A stretch of DNA of 64,000 nucleotides from CAYNRE01 sp964399535 (GCA_964399535.1 CAYNRE010000032.1:1-64000); one strand, 5' to 3'; numbered from the stretch's first letter, positions 45,243 through 53,531 are shown. Made by a program: numbers and translations. Notes: generated by a model from the letters alone, not told the origin.

Positions 45243-45911
45243 CTAGTTCAGCAGCGGCCGTAGCAGTTCGGCCCAGATCGCGTAGCCCGCTTCGTTCAGA
45301 TGCAGGCCATCGTTGAGAAACAACTCGGGGCGGGGTTCGCCCTGGGCGTCGAGCAGCGGCGTCGCGACGTCGAGAAACACGAGCCGCGGATCGGCCTTTG
45401 CCTGTTGGGCAATCAGCCGGTTCGTGGCCTTCTGTTCCGCGAGCAACTTGCGGCGGGCTGGAGAGTGTTTGACCGCCAGAAAAATAATCTTTGCCTCGGG
45501 AAGCTTTCCATGCACGCGAGCCACCAGCGCCGCGTAATCGGCCGCGATCGTTTCCGGCGATTTGCCGGCGGCCAAATCGTTATCGCCCGCGTAGACCACG
45601 ACCAGACGGGGATGGTATTTGGTCACGATGCGATCGGCGAAGTGCACCGAATCGGCCAGGTGCGATCCGCCAAAGCCCCGGTTCAGCGCCGCAAGGTCGG
45701 GAAACGACTTGGCCAAGTCCCAGAGCCGAATACTCGAGCTGCCCACGAAAACGATCCCACCCGGCTCGACCGGGTGGGCCTGATCGTCCGCTTCCATCCG
45801 GGCGATCGATGCTTCCCACAGGTTCTTGCGAGCCGGCTCATCGCACTGGGACGGTGAACCAAGCAGTGCCAGGGCCAGTGCTACGCTTGTCGAGGAAATT
45901 ACGCCACGCAT
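45243..45911 (-). CDS. Exported SGNH/GDSL hydrolase
   Basis: A 222-residue lipase/esterase-type SGNH hydrolase. Start ATG at 45911 gives a signal peptide (MRGVISSTSVALALALLG). Block I is FVGSSSIRLW with the nucleophile Ser59, block II GFGGSHLAD, block III YAGDNDLAAG with the oxyanion Asn, block V LNDGLHLNEAGY with the Asp-His pair. All four catalytic blocks are intact, and the length is normal for a stand-alone member. Likely substrates are acyl or acetyl esters of sugars or lipids; specificity is unknown. It ends 6 bp from the fused SGNH gene, which is convergent and carries two more SGNH domains of a different subtype. Confidence 0.9.
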   Translation of the reverse strand: MRGVISSTSVALALALLGSPSQCDEPARKNLWEASIARMEADDQAHPVEPGGIVFVGSSSIRLWDLAKSFPDLAALNRGFGGSHLADSVHFADRIVTKYHPRLVVVYAGDNDLAAGKSPETIAADYAALVARVHGKLPEAKIIFLAVKHSPARRKLLAEQKATNRLIAQQAKADPRLVFLDVATPLLDAQGEPRPELFLNDGLHLNEAGYAIWAELLRPLLN

Positions 45912-46311
45912 CGTGAGCCTTTCGAGGTGAATCTGCAGTGCGCCGGCGGCTTTCTCTTGGGCCAGGTGCACGGCGCGCCCCGAAACATAACCGCACAGGA
46001 GGGCCAAGCCAAGCGGCCGCCCAAGCGTTGCCCAGATGCGCCTGCATCGTTGGCCGGCGGGCTAGCGGTAGCCGCGCCCTTTGGCCGCGGAACCGATCAG
46101 CGGGCAACCTCGCCAGGAAAAAACGCCCACCGGCCTGGCAACCGGTGGGCAAGCCGCAAACTGTTTCGAGCCGCAATCCGGGCCGAGGCCTCGCCTCGGC
46201 CGACCGCGGTTCGAAGGCGGTAGCGCCTGGAACCTGGACCCGATCCTCAGGCCCCGCGCCTTGATCCATTTGAACCAGTGGACCGCTTCCGGCGGCGCGA
46301 TTGTGCGGCGC
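45912..46311. other. Spacer with minus-strand terminator
   Basis: A 400-bp region downstream of the 63-aa gene and upstream of the SGNH gene (both minus strand). Apart from the terminator at 46118-46150 no gene or RNA was recognised; open frames are shadows. Confidence 0.5.
46118..46150 (-). terminator. Strong intrinsic terminator (minus strand)
   Basis: On the minus strand GCCCACCGG, an 8-base loop, CCGGTGGGC, then G and six T (complement of the A-run 46118-46123). The stem is a perfect 9 bp (46125-46133 with 46142-46150). It would terminate the 63-aa gene's transcript about 160 bases after its stop and insulate the SGNH gene downstream. Confidence 0.85.
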
Positions 46312-46503
46312 TTACGCCATGACATCCCACTGCGAAGTTTCGAAGCGTTCCTTCACATGCTCGAGCACTTCGAGTTGCTTGTTGAGCTCGCAACGGAATT
46401 GATAAACCTGAGCATGTCGAACCTCGACTCGCAACTCGCGAATTCGAGCCTCGACCAGCTCAAGAACCGCATCCCGTTCCGTGGCGGTGAGTTCGAGGAA
46501 CAT
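46312..46503 (-). CDS. Small helical protein, unknown
   Basis: A 63-residue protein: MFLELTATERDAVLELVEAR followed by an amphipathic helix (RELRVEVRHAQVYQFRCELN) and LEVLEHVKERFETSQWDVMA. The start at 46503 is set by a clear AAGGAG about 9 bases upstream. The heptad-like Leu/Val spacing suggests a helical hairpin or coiled coil. It has no signal peptide. It has its own strong terminator (46118-46150). I do not recognise the family, but the good ribosome site, terminator and protein-like composition support a real gene. Confidence 0.72.
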   Translation of the reverse strand: MFLELTATERDAVLELVEARIRELRVEVRHAQVYQFRCELNKQLEVLEHVKERFETSQWDVMA

Positions 46504-47154
46504 GGCCTGGCTCCTTATTTGCCCCTTGGGAAAAGAGTCGCTGAGCACGCCCGGGACCAGCAACGCCCAACTTCAGGGTCTGCCGGGCGCGGCTCAGCGA
46601 GCAAACTGGTTACCAATGACTCGTCGTGCAATTTGCGAGCCAATTGAAGACGAATCGGGGCCCGTATTCCGCGGTGCTGCCGCCGTCGGCGCGGCCAGCC
46701 ACATACGATTCGGACAGCTCTTCTGGTTCGCCCGGCAAGTCGACAGACTGTGTAATCGTTTCCAACCAGCCCGGGTCGCTGCTGCACGGGTCCGCGGCCG
46801 GCGCAATCCCTGTTTTTCGGTTTCAACGGTTCGTTCGACCTTGCGGCCGGCACCCCCGAAATGGGCGTAACGCGACAAACCCGGGCGAGGCAGGCCTTGT
46901 GCCGAGGGGCGCAGTCGTGTGCGGATTGAGACGATGGGTCTCAGTCGCGGCACACTTAAAACGAAACCAACGGAACGAGTAGATTCAGAGATGCGCTGGG
47001 GGCAGCGATTGGCCCTGCCCGCCCGCTTCACCGAGCGGCGCGAACCCTCTGCCGACGAGCGCGGATCGTGATTCCGAGCGAGGCGATGAACCAACGACCG
47101 CTGGTGCACGTAGAACTAGTGGAAGGGCAAGACAAGACGCCGGAGATGGGAAGA

Positions 47155-47203
47155 ACCGAGGGAGTGGGGGCCCCGGGGGCCCTCGAACGATTCGCGGTTT
47201 TTT
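47155..47203 (+). terminator. Hairpin plus T6, possible terminator or attenuator
   Basis: ACCG-AGGG on the left can pair with CCCT and CGGT on the right, enclosing GC-rich inner helices; six T follow (47198-47203). The arrangement is that of an intrinsic terminator with a branched stem. AAGGAG occurs immediately after (47205-47210), so it could also act as a leader attenuator for the small frame at 47221. Confidence 0.45.
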
Positions 47204-47220
47204 CAAGGAGTTCCATAACG

Positions 47221-47331
47221 GTGTGGCTACGGGATGGCAAGGGAGCCTCGCGTGGCGCGAGTGTGAGCTTCGACGATCCGTGGCGCGTCGCGTGGAGTCG
47301 ACCGAGGCAAAGCGCGGCGGCGCGGCCCTGA
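47221..47331 (+). CDS. Possible 36-aa leader-type peptide
   Basis: A GTG-initiated frame (VWLRDGKGASRGASVSFDDP ... ending SAAARP) with AAGGAG about 10 bases upstream. It is placed just after a hairpin/T6 and about 90 bases before a strong terminator. The composition is not distinctive and the frame may be accidental; it is listed because of the ribosome site and its position. Confidence 0.25.
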   Translation: MWLRDGKGASRGASVSFDDPWRVAWSRPRQSAAARP

Positions 47332-47420
47332 ACGTGGGGAAACCACCCTCGGCTCACCGCCCGCGAGGCTCATGGGGCCCAGCCCCCCCTGGCGAGCCAA
47401 ACGGATGTTGTCTGCCCACA

Positions 47421-47445
47421 GGCCGCTTTGGCGGCCTTTTCTTTT
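47421..47445 (+). terminator. Strong intrinsic terminator (plus strand)
   Basis: GGCCGC (47421-47426), loop TTTG, GCGGCC (47431-47436), then TTTTCTTTT (47437-47445). This is a textbook rho-independent terminator. No recognised plus-strand gene precedes it, so it implies an unannotated transcript in 46504-47420. It also insulates the HAD gene. Confidence 0.85.
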
Positions 47446-47566
47446 GCGCCGTCGGTCGTTAACAATCGTTGCCGAAAGGGGACCCCCCATCGACCGGCCG
47501 ACGATCGCTCGGCAACGGTAAACGGACCGAGTCGATCGGTCGGCCAGGTCCCGGCGAGGCCCCGGT

Positions 47567-48364
47567 TTGTCTGGCACCGGTAACTCAACTCGATCAGGGC
47601 CAACACGGCCCATCGCCGCGGTGCTATTCGACGCCGTGGGCACGCTCATTCACCCCTGGCCGCCAGTGGGAATCGCCTATGCCCAGGGCGCGGCCGAGTT
47701 TGGTCTGAAACTCACCGGCGACGAGGTGACTCGCCGGTTTCGCCGGGCCTGGCAAGAAAGCGAGTCTCGCCTTCTTACGAGCCAGGGGCTGCGCACCTCG
47801 CAAGCCGCGGAGGTCGATCGCTGGCGACGAATCGTGGCCCGAGTCTTCCCCGAAGCCGAGCCGCTCGAGCCCTTGTTCGAGCGCTTATGGCGGCACTTCG
47901 GCGAACCGCAACACTGGCGGCTCGATCCGGCCGCTAGCCAAATCCTGGCTGGCTTGCATGCGGCGGGCTACGTGGTCGGCCTGGCGTCGAACTTCGATCA
48001 GCGCCTGCATGGCCTTTGTCGGCAGTTGTCGCCGCTGGACCGATTGAGCCACGTGTTCGTTTCGTCGGACCTGGGATATCGCAAGCCTGCGCTCAAGTTC
48101 TTCCGCGCCGTCGAGCGCCAGTTGAACCTGCAACCCCGGCAACTATTGCTGGTCGGAGACGACGTGCGAAACGATTACCACGCCGCGCGACGCGCAGGCT
48201 GGAGCGCCTGGCTGATCGCGCCTAAGGGTGGGCCGCCGCCGGCTGATTTGGCAACCGGGGCCGTTTCCCGGAACGCTGGTCCAACCTGGCCCTCGAAGTC
48301 AATCGACGTGCGGGATTGCATTCGGGGACTGGCCGAGGTTGCCCGACGCCTGGGCCTCGATTGA
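47567..48364 (+). CDS. HAD-superfamily hydrolase (REG-2-like, subfamily IA)
   Basis: A 265-residue protein with a TTG start at 47567 (GAGG upstream); no ATG lies before motif I. Motif I is AAVLFDAVGTLIHP: the nucleophile Asp22 and Thr26 are present, but the second Asp of DxDxT is Val, as in REG-2/HDHD3-type members. Motif II is VGLASNFDQRLH, motif III/IV YRKPALKFFRAV and LLVGDDVRNDYHAARRAGW. Most HAD phosphatases need the second Asp as general acid, so activity is uncertain. The alpha-helical cap lies between residues about 35 and 110. It is preceded by a strong terminator, so it has its own promoter. Confidence 0.88.
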   Translation: MSGTGNSTRSGPTRPIAAVLFDAVGTLIHPWPPVGIAYAQGAAEFGLKLTGDEVTRRFRRAWQESESRLLTSQGLRTSQAAEVDRWRRIVARVFPEAEPLEPLFERLWRHFGEPQHWRLDPAASQILAGLHAAGYVVGLASNFDQRLHGLCRQLSPLDRLSHVFVSSDLGYRKPALKFFRAVERQLNLQPRQLLLVGDDVRNDYHAARRAGWSAWLIAPKGGPPPADLATGAVSRNAGPTWPSKSIDVRDCIRGLAEVARRLGLD

Positions 48365-48567
48365 AGCCCCGGGGAGTTGTTTCAGGGCTTGTTCGCCGCC
48401 GCGCAGCATTGGCACGCCGGGGCCGCTGAAAGCTCGAACAGGTCCAGGCTCGGCGACCCGCCACCAACCGCCCCACTTGCTTGCAAACCGGCTGCGCGGG
48501 GAGGAAACTGCGGCCTTCAATCGCGCTACCGCAACAGCGATCCGCCACAGGAAATAGGGGACTGGAA

Positions 48568-49779
48568 ATGGGCGCTCAGCAAACGACCAATGCCGGCCGG
48601 CGAACCGCCCTTGCGCTCGTGGCCTGGCTCCTCGGCTGCTCTTGGGTGTCGCAGCCAATCGGGGCTCAACAGGTTTACGACGCCTGGTGGCCAGAGGCCG
48701 GCGAGGCCCTGGTGGCCAGCGGCGCTCCGCGCGAAGAGGCAGAGGCGGCGTTTCGCCGGATCGATTCGCTCGACTTGAAGGCCGAGGGCCCGGGCTCCTG
48801 GGTTGCCCAACTCAGCCCGCTCGGCGAGCTGCACCTGAAATCGGCCCGCCAGTTGGAAGACCGCGGCGACAAGGCTGGCGCGGCGAAGGCCTATCGGGTT
48901 GCCTCGGCTTATTTCGATGCCGCCCGGTTTCCGGCGCTGACGTCGCCGTCGCGTCAGGCGGCCTACGAGCGGCATCTGGAGTGCTACTTGAAACTGGCCG
49001 CCTATGAATCGCTGCCGCTGAGCATCGTTCGCATTCCCTTTGAAGACAAACAGATCGTGACTCATTTCCATGGTCCGCCGGGAGAGCCGCGCCCGCTGTT
49101 GATCTGGTCGGGTGGGCTCGATGGCTGGAAGACCGCCGGCCTGGATTTCAAGAAGCGGCTTCTCGACGAAGGGTTCGCCGTGGTGGCCGTCGATCTGCCG
49201 GGTACCGGCGAAAGCCAGTGGCCGCTGGAACCCGATTCCGAGCGTATCTACAGCCGGATCATCGAACACTTTCGCGACGCACCCCAGGTACGCGACCGGC
49301 AAGTGGCTGTTTACTTCGGCAGCTTCTCGGGCGTGTACGCGATCAAGCTCGCTTTGGTCGATCCGCGGGTCACCGCGGCTGTAAACCACAGCGGCGGCAT
49401 TCACCTGTTTTTCCACCCGCCGGTAAAAGAATTGCCCCCGCTAACCTCGAGTATTGGGATGCGCGCCGCAGCCACGATCTTCGCGATGGGCTACGCCGAC
49501 CGGCCGATCGAGGAAGCGCTTGCCCGCTTCGGAAGTTTTTCGCTCGAAGACCAGGGGTTGCTCAAACCCACGCCGGGCCAGGCGCCCCTGCTAAGCATTT
49601 ACGGCACCGCCGACGAACTGATGCCGTTCGCCGACTTCATGCTGCTCAAAGAGCGCGGCGTCGCGAGCGACGAGCTAGTCTACGAAGGAGACAAGCACAT
49701 GGCCTGGGAACACGCCACCGATCATCAGGAGAAGATGATCGTCTGGCTCAAACAGAAACTGGCGGGCCGAACCCCGTAA
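48568..49779 (+). CDS. Exported alpha/beta hydrolase (FrsA-like)
   Basis: A 403-residue alpha/beta hydrolase. Start ATG at 48568 (AGGGGA upstream) gives an N-terminal hydrophobic segment (LALVAWLLGCSWVSQPIGA), a signal peptide. A helical N-domain (residues 30-150) precedes the catalytic domain: RPLLIWSGGLDGWKT (oxyanion loop), FAVVAVDLPGTGESQWPL, nucleophile Ser254 in YFGSFSGVYAI, acid in LLSIYGTADELMPF, and His in YEGDKHMAWEH. The layout resembles FrsA/DUF1100-type esterases. The substrate is unknown. It lies 204 bp after the HAD gene on the same strand. Confidence 0.88.
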   Translation: MGAQQTTNAGRRTALALVAWLLGCSWVSQPIGAQQVYDAWWPEAGEALVASGAPREEAEAAFRRIDSLDLKAEGPGSWVAQLSPLGELHLKSARQLEDRGDKAGAAKAYRVASAYFDAARFPALTSPSRQAAYERHLECYLKLAAYESLPLSIVRIPFEDKQIVTHFHGPPGEPRPLLIWSGGLDGWKTAGLDFKKRLLDEGFAVVAVDLPGTGESQWPLEPDSERIYSRIIEHFRDAPQVRDRQVAVYFGSFSGVYAIKLALVDPRVTAAVNHSGGIHLFFHPPVKELPPLTSSIGMRAAATIFAMGYADRPIEEALARFGSFSLEDQGLLKPTPGQAPLLSIYGTADELMPFADFMLLKERGVASDELVYEGDKHMAWEHATDHQEKMIVWLKQKLAGRTP

Positions 49780-50078
49780 CCCCCATGGCGCGGACTGAGC
49801 CGCGGCAGCGGGGCGAATTCGGGCCTTTGCTTGGGGGTGGCGGCCTTCGCGGGGGGAGGGGAATGGAATCGCGGAGTTAAGAAAGTCTCGACGCATCGGG
49901 TTCGCTTGCCGCCCCCCCGGGTCGTACTCTCAAGCGGGGGCCGTTTCAGGCCTATTTTTCTGGGCTCGGAGTCGATCTTGCCGCCAAAGCCGGCGGCGGG
50001 CTACGATCTCCTCCCGCGGGTGGTTTCCGGGGAAGGATTCCCCAGGGCTGGTTCGGTGGCGGGGAAAGGATGCCGGCA

Positions 50079-51170
50079 ATGGGACTCGTCTTAGCCGACG
50101 TAGCCACCCTGGTGCAGGGTGAGCTTTCAGGCGATCCGGGATTGGTGGTTTGCGGCGTGGCGCCGCTCGACGACGCGACGGCGGGCCAACTGACCATGAT
50201 CGACGAGGCGATTCGCCTCGATCGCCTGGCTCAGTCGCCGGCCGCCGCCGCGGTGGTTCCCCGCTCGATCGCCCTGGGCACCCTGGCCAAGCCGGTCATT
50301 CGCGTCGACGACGTGCACGCCGCCTTTACCCGGCTGGTCGAAGTGTTTCGCCGGCCCCGCCCCCAGCGTCGCATCGGCGTTAGCCGCTCGGCCCACGTCA
50401 GCGCCACCGCTCGGCTGGCCGACGACGTCGACGTACACCCGTTTGCCACGATCGGCGACGACGTGGAGATCGGCCCGGGCTCGACCATCCACGCCGGTGC
50501 CCACCTGCTGAGCGGCTGCCGCCTGGCGGCGGGCGTCACGGTGTACCCCGGGGCGGTGCTGTACGAGAACACCGTGGTAGGGGCGCGCTCGGTGATTCAT
50601 GCCCATGCCGTGATCGGTGCCCACGGCTTCGGATATCGGCTAAGCGAGGGGCGCCACCAGCGGACCGCCCAACTGGGCTACGTTGAACTGGGGGCCGACG
50701 TCGAGGTGGGGGCCGGCAGCACCATCGATCGCGGCACCTACGGCCGAACCCTGGTGGCCGAGGGAACCAAGATCGACAACCAGGTTCAGGTCGCCCACAA
50801 CTGCCGCGTGGGAAAACACAACCTGCTCTGTGCCCAGGTGGGCATCGCCGGAAGCACCACCACGGGCGAATACGTGGTGATGGCCGGACAGGTCGGGGTC
50901 CGCGACCATGTGCACATCGGCGACCGGGCCGTATTGGGGGCCATGGCCGGCATTACCAACGACGTTCCGGCCGATGTACAGATGCTGGGCATCCCCGCCA
51001 CGCCGATCCGGGAACAACGATTGAAGCTGGCCGCCCTGGCCAAGCTGCCCGAAATGCGGCAGGAATTCAAAGCCCTGCGGGCCACCGTGGCCCGGCTCGA
51101 GGCACAACTCGCCGCCGCCAGTAGCCCGGCACCGGGCGTAGCGCCCGCGCAGCGGCCTCAGGCGGCCTGA
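50079..51170 (+). CDS. lpxD: UDP-3-O-acylglucosamine N-acyltransferase
   Basis: A 363-residue protein of the LpxD family. N-terminal uridine-binding region (GLVLADVATLVQGELSGDP ... VVPRSIALGTLAKPVIRVDD) and a left-handed beta-helix of hexapeptide repeats (ADDVDVHPFATIGDDVEIGP; AHNCRVGKHNLLCAQVGIAG), ending with a helix (LPEMRQEFKALRATVARLEA). The AHNCRVG motif holds the expected catalytic His. It adds the second acyl chain in lipid A synthesis, third step of the Raetz pathway. The ATG at 50079 is preferred to 50070 because the GGGAAAGGA ribosome site abuts 50070 but sits at good spacing for 50079. lpxI follows 52 bp downstream. Confidence 0.94.
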   Translation: MGLVLADVATLVQGELSGDPGLVVCGVAPLDDATAGQLTMIDEAIRLDRLAQSPAAAAVVPRSIALGTLAKPVIRVDDVHAAFTRLVEVFRRPRPQRRIGVSRSAHVSATARLADDVDVHPFATIGDDVEIGPGSTIHAGAHLLSGCRLAAGVTVYPGAVLYENTVVGARSVIHAHAVIGAHGFGYRLSEGRHQRTAQLGYVELGADVEVGAGSTIDRGTYGRTLVAEGTKIDNQVQVAHNCRVGKHNLLCAQVGIAGSTTTGEYVVMAGQVGVRDHVHIGDRAVLGAMAGITNDVPADVQMLGIPATPIREQRLKLAALAKLPEMRQEFKALRATVARLEAQLAAASSPAPGVAPAQRPQAA

Positions 51171-51222
51171 GCTTGCCCGACAAACTCTCCCTTTGCATGG
51201 TGGTACGGAATCGAGCCAAGCC

Positions 51223-52155
51223 ATGGCGGTCTCTGCTTCTTCCGCCCAGACGGTCGCCCCCGCCCGCGACCTTAAAGTAGGGCTCGTGGCCGGCTGGGGC
51301 CGCTACCCGGCCCTCGTGGCCCGGGCCCTGCGCCAGGCCGGATACCAAGTGTATACCGTGGCGGTCCGCGGTCATGCCCAGCAGGAACTGGCCGAGCTGA
51401 GCGACGAGATCGTTTGGGTCGGGCTGGCCCAGTTGGGCAAAGCCCGGCGGTTTTTTCGCCGGCACCAGGTGCGACAACTGACCATGGCCGGCAAGATCCA
51501 CAAGGTGGTCTTGTTCCGCCCCGGCGCGCTCTGGCAGCTTCGGCCCGACTGGCGGGGCCTTTGCCGTTTCTGGTCGTACGCCGTGACCCGGCGCATGGAC
51601 GGCCGCGACGATACGCTGCTTTCGGCGGTGCTTACCGAGTTTTGTTTGGATGGCGGCCAGTTTCACCCTGCAACCGACTTCGCCCCGGAGTTACTCGTGC
51701 AATTCGGATTACTGACCCGGCGTGGCCCGTCCAAAGCCGAACTGGCCGATATTGAGTTCGGCTGGCAAATGGCCAAGGAAATGGGTCGGCTCGATATTGG
51801 CCAGGCCGTGGCCGTTTGTCGCCGAAGTGTGCTGGCCGTCGAGGCGATCGAGGGCACCGACGAGTGCATTCGTCGGGCGGGCCAGTTGTGCCGCCGGGGG
51901 GGCTTCACCGTGGTCAAGGTGGCCAAGCCCCAGCAAGATATGCGGTTCGATGTGCCGACGATTGGCGTGGGCACGCTCGAGACCATGCTGGCGGCTGGCG
52001 GCCGGGTGCTGGCGGTCGAAGACCAAAAAACCATTTTGCTCGACGAGCCCGCTGTGCGGCGCTTTGCCGACCAGAAAGGCTTGACGATCGTGGCCCTCAA
52101 GGCCGACGGAGTCTGCCCACCCCAATGGACGGCCGCCGCCAGCGAGGCAGCCTAA
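51223..52155 (+). CDS. lpxI: UDP-2,3-diacylglucosamine hydrolase, LpxI type
   Basis: A 310-residue protein of the LpxI (DUF1009) family: VGLVAGWGRYPALVARALRQ at the N-terminus, KLHK-type segment RQLTMAGKIHKVVLFRP, GRDDTLLSAVLTEF, then GQAVAVCRRSVLAVEAIEGT and VVKVAKPQQDMRFDVPTIGVGTLETMLAAG at the C-terminal catalytic half. LpxI hydrolyses UDP-2,3-diacylglucosamine to lipid X, replacing LpxH. Together with lpxD next door it supports lipid A production and an outer membrane. The ATG at 51223 is chosen; no strong ribosome site is visible, which fits coupling with lpxD. Confidence 0.92.
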   Translation: MAVSASSAQTVAPARDLKVGLVAGWGRYPALVARALRQAGYQVYTVAVRGHAQQELAELSDEIVWVGLAQLGKARRFFRRHQVRQLTMAGKIHKVVLFRPGALWQLRPDWRGLCRFWSYAVTRRMDGRDDTLLSAVLTEFCLDGGQFHPATDFAPELLVQFGLLTRRGPSKAELADIEFGWQMAKEMGRLDIGQAVAVCRRSVLAVEAIEGTDECIRRAGQLCRRGGFTVVKVAKPQQDMRFDVPTIGVGTLETMLAAGGRVLAVEDQKTILLDEPAVRRFADQKGLTIVALKADGVCPPQWTAAASEAA

Positions 52156-52198
52156 AAACCGCGGCCCGCCCCGGTGCCGGTCGCCGAGGGTCGGCCCC

Positions 52199-52286
52199 GC
52201 GGCTGGGCTCTTTGCGACTGGGCCACCCGCGGCGGGGCTCTTCGAGACTGGGCCACCCACGACTGGGCTCTTTGAGACGGGGCCCG
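52199..52286. repeat. 30-bp tandem repeat, nearly three copies
   Basis: Units 52199-52228, 52229-52258 and 52259-52286 share GGGCTCTT-GAGACTGGGCCACCC with small changes. The repeat lies between lpxI and a small gene, outside coding sequence. Such minisatellites can vary in copy number. Confidence 0.85.
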
Positions 52287-52408
52287 ATGCCCCGCCTTCC
52301 GGCTTACGCTATGATGACCACGGCAGCCGCGCACGGGTGCGCGGGCCTTGGGCCGACCATTCCGCAAGGGTCGGCCGCGACCCCGAACGTTGTTAACCGA
52401 CGGATGCG

Positions 52409-52633
52409 ATGAACCAAGCCACGGAAACCCCGCCTCGGATCACTCTCGAGGTGTCGCCTGACGACGCGGGATTGATCTTGGACGGCCTGCGAATGCTGCT
52501 GAACTGCAAGCGCTACGCCACCAAGGACCTGGCCGACGACCCGCGCGAAATCCACGCCCAGTATTACGACGTGGTGGAGCGAATCGGCCAACAAATCGAC
52601 CAGGCGCTGGGCAAGGCGCCGGCTCGCCCCTGA
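52409..52633 (+). CDS. Small conserved-looking protein, unknown
   Basis: A 74-residue acidic helical protein: RITLEVSPDDAGLILDGLRM, LLNCKRYATKDL, DPREIHAQYYDVVERIGQQI, DQALGKA. No signal peptide or membrane span. It has clear hydrophobic periodicity and is followed by the exported methyltransferase gene 35 bp on, same strand. Composition is protein-like and quite unlike the shadow frames nearby. Not recognised beyond that. The initiation ATG follows CGGATGCG, with a weak ribosome site. Confidence 0.68.
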   Translation: MNQATETPPRITLEVSPDDAGLILDGLRMLLNCKRYATKDLADDPREIHAQYYDVVERIGQQIDQALGKAPARP

Positions 52634-52668
52634 CGCCGGTGGGCCAGCTCGACCGCCAAGGAGTTGCC

Positions 52669-53478
52669 ATGCGTTGGCCCGGGCCAATTGCTCGCTTCGT
52701 TCGCCCAATCGCGGAACTCTCGGCGCTCGTTGCCCTGGCAATCTTCTTGGCGTGCCTGCCGAAGTGGGCGCTCGCGCAGCCGCCGGCCAGCGCGGGCGAG
52801 GAATCGACCGCCGCCTCGCCCGAGCAATCGCCCGAGCAAACGGACGAGCTGCCGCCACCGCTGACGGAGTATTACGGCCGCACCATCGCCCCGACGATGA
52901 GCTACCACGGCGCGCCCTGGCTGACCCGGGCAACCCGCGAACGCGAGGAGCACGGCGAAGAAATGCTCGACGCCTTGGAGATCGCGGCGGGACAGTCGGT
53001 CGCCGATTTTGGCTGCGGCAACGGCTATCACACGCTCAAGTTGGCCGAGCGGGTCGGACCCACCGGCCGGGTTTGGGCCGTCGATATTCAGCAGGAAATG
53101 CTTCACCTGCTGGCCAACCGGGCCGAACAAACCGGAGTCGAGCACCTCGAAATGGTGCTCTGTTCGCCGATCGACCCAAAACTACCCCCGGGCGAGCTGG
53201 ACCTGATTCTGCTGGTCGACGTGTACCACGAGCTGAGCTATCCCGAACAGGTTCTGGCCGGCCTGCGTCGCGCGCTCAAACCTGAAGGACGGCTCGTGCT
53301 GGTCGAGTTTCGCGGCGAGGACCCCCTGGTGCCGATTAAGCCCGAACACAAGATGACCCGGGCCCAGGTGCTCAAGGAACTGGTCCCCAACGGGTTTCGC
53401 CTGGCCGGCCAGTACGACAAGCTTCCCTGGCAACACGTGCTCTGGTTTCAGCCGGCCGAACCGACCGGCCAACCCTAG
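52669..53478 (+). CDS. Class I SAM methyltransferase with a signal peptide
   Basis: A 269-residue protein; AAGGAG lies 6-7 bases before the ATG at 52669. Residues 1-40 form a basic N-terminus and hydrophobic segment (LSALVALAIFLACLPKWALA, then QPPASAG), which reads as a signal peptide or anchor. A Glu/Pro-rich linker (45-62) leads to a Rossmann methyltransferase: motif I VADFGCGNGYHTLKLAERVG, acidic VWAVDIQQEM, DLILLVDVYHELSYPEQVL, LKPEGRLVLVEFRGEDP. SAM is cytoplasmic, so an exported enzyme is puzzling; the segment may instead be a membrane anchor with the catalytic domain inside. The substrate is unknown. Confidence 0.85.
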   Translation: MRWPGPIARFVRPIAELSALVALAIFLACLPKWALAQPPASAGEESTAASPEQSPEQTDELPPPLTEYYGRTIAPTMSYHGAPWLTRATREREEHGEEMLDALEIAAGQSVADFGCGNGYHTLKLAERVGPTGRVWAVDIQQEMLHLLANRAEQTGVEHLEMVLCSPIDPKLPPGELDLILLVDVYHELSYPEQVLAGLRRALKPEGRLVLVEFRGEDPLVPIKPEHKMTRAQVLKELVPNGFRLAGQYDKLPWQHVLWFQPAEPTGQP

Positions 53479-53531
53479 CGCCCTGGCCTGGGGCGGCGGG
53501 AGCGGTGCCGCGGGGCAGGGCCCTCGGCTGC

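Larger units (their letters stand above)
46504..47566. other. Long gene-poor region with structured elements
   Basis: Over 1 kb without a recognisable protein. Frames on both strands are basic and low-complexity. The right part carries two terminator-like hairpins (47155-47203 and 47421-47445) with a ribosome-site-bearing 36-codon frame between them (47221-47331). It is the best place in the window for an unrecognised RNA gene. It does not match tmRNA, RNase P RNA or SRP RNA core sequences that I could check by eye. Confidence 0.5.

Noticed and set aside
46620..47420. tmRNA, RNase P RNA or SRP RNA
   Set aside because: None of the conserved core sequences of these RNAs could be found by eye in this stretch.
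52199..52286. Short CRISPR array
   Set aside because: The units are head-to-tail with no unique spacers and no cas genes nearby; it is a simple tandem repeat.
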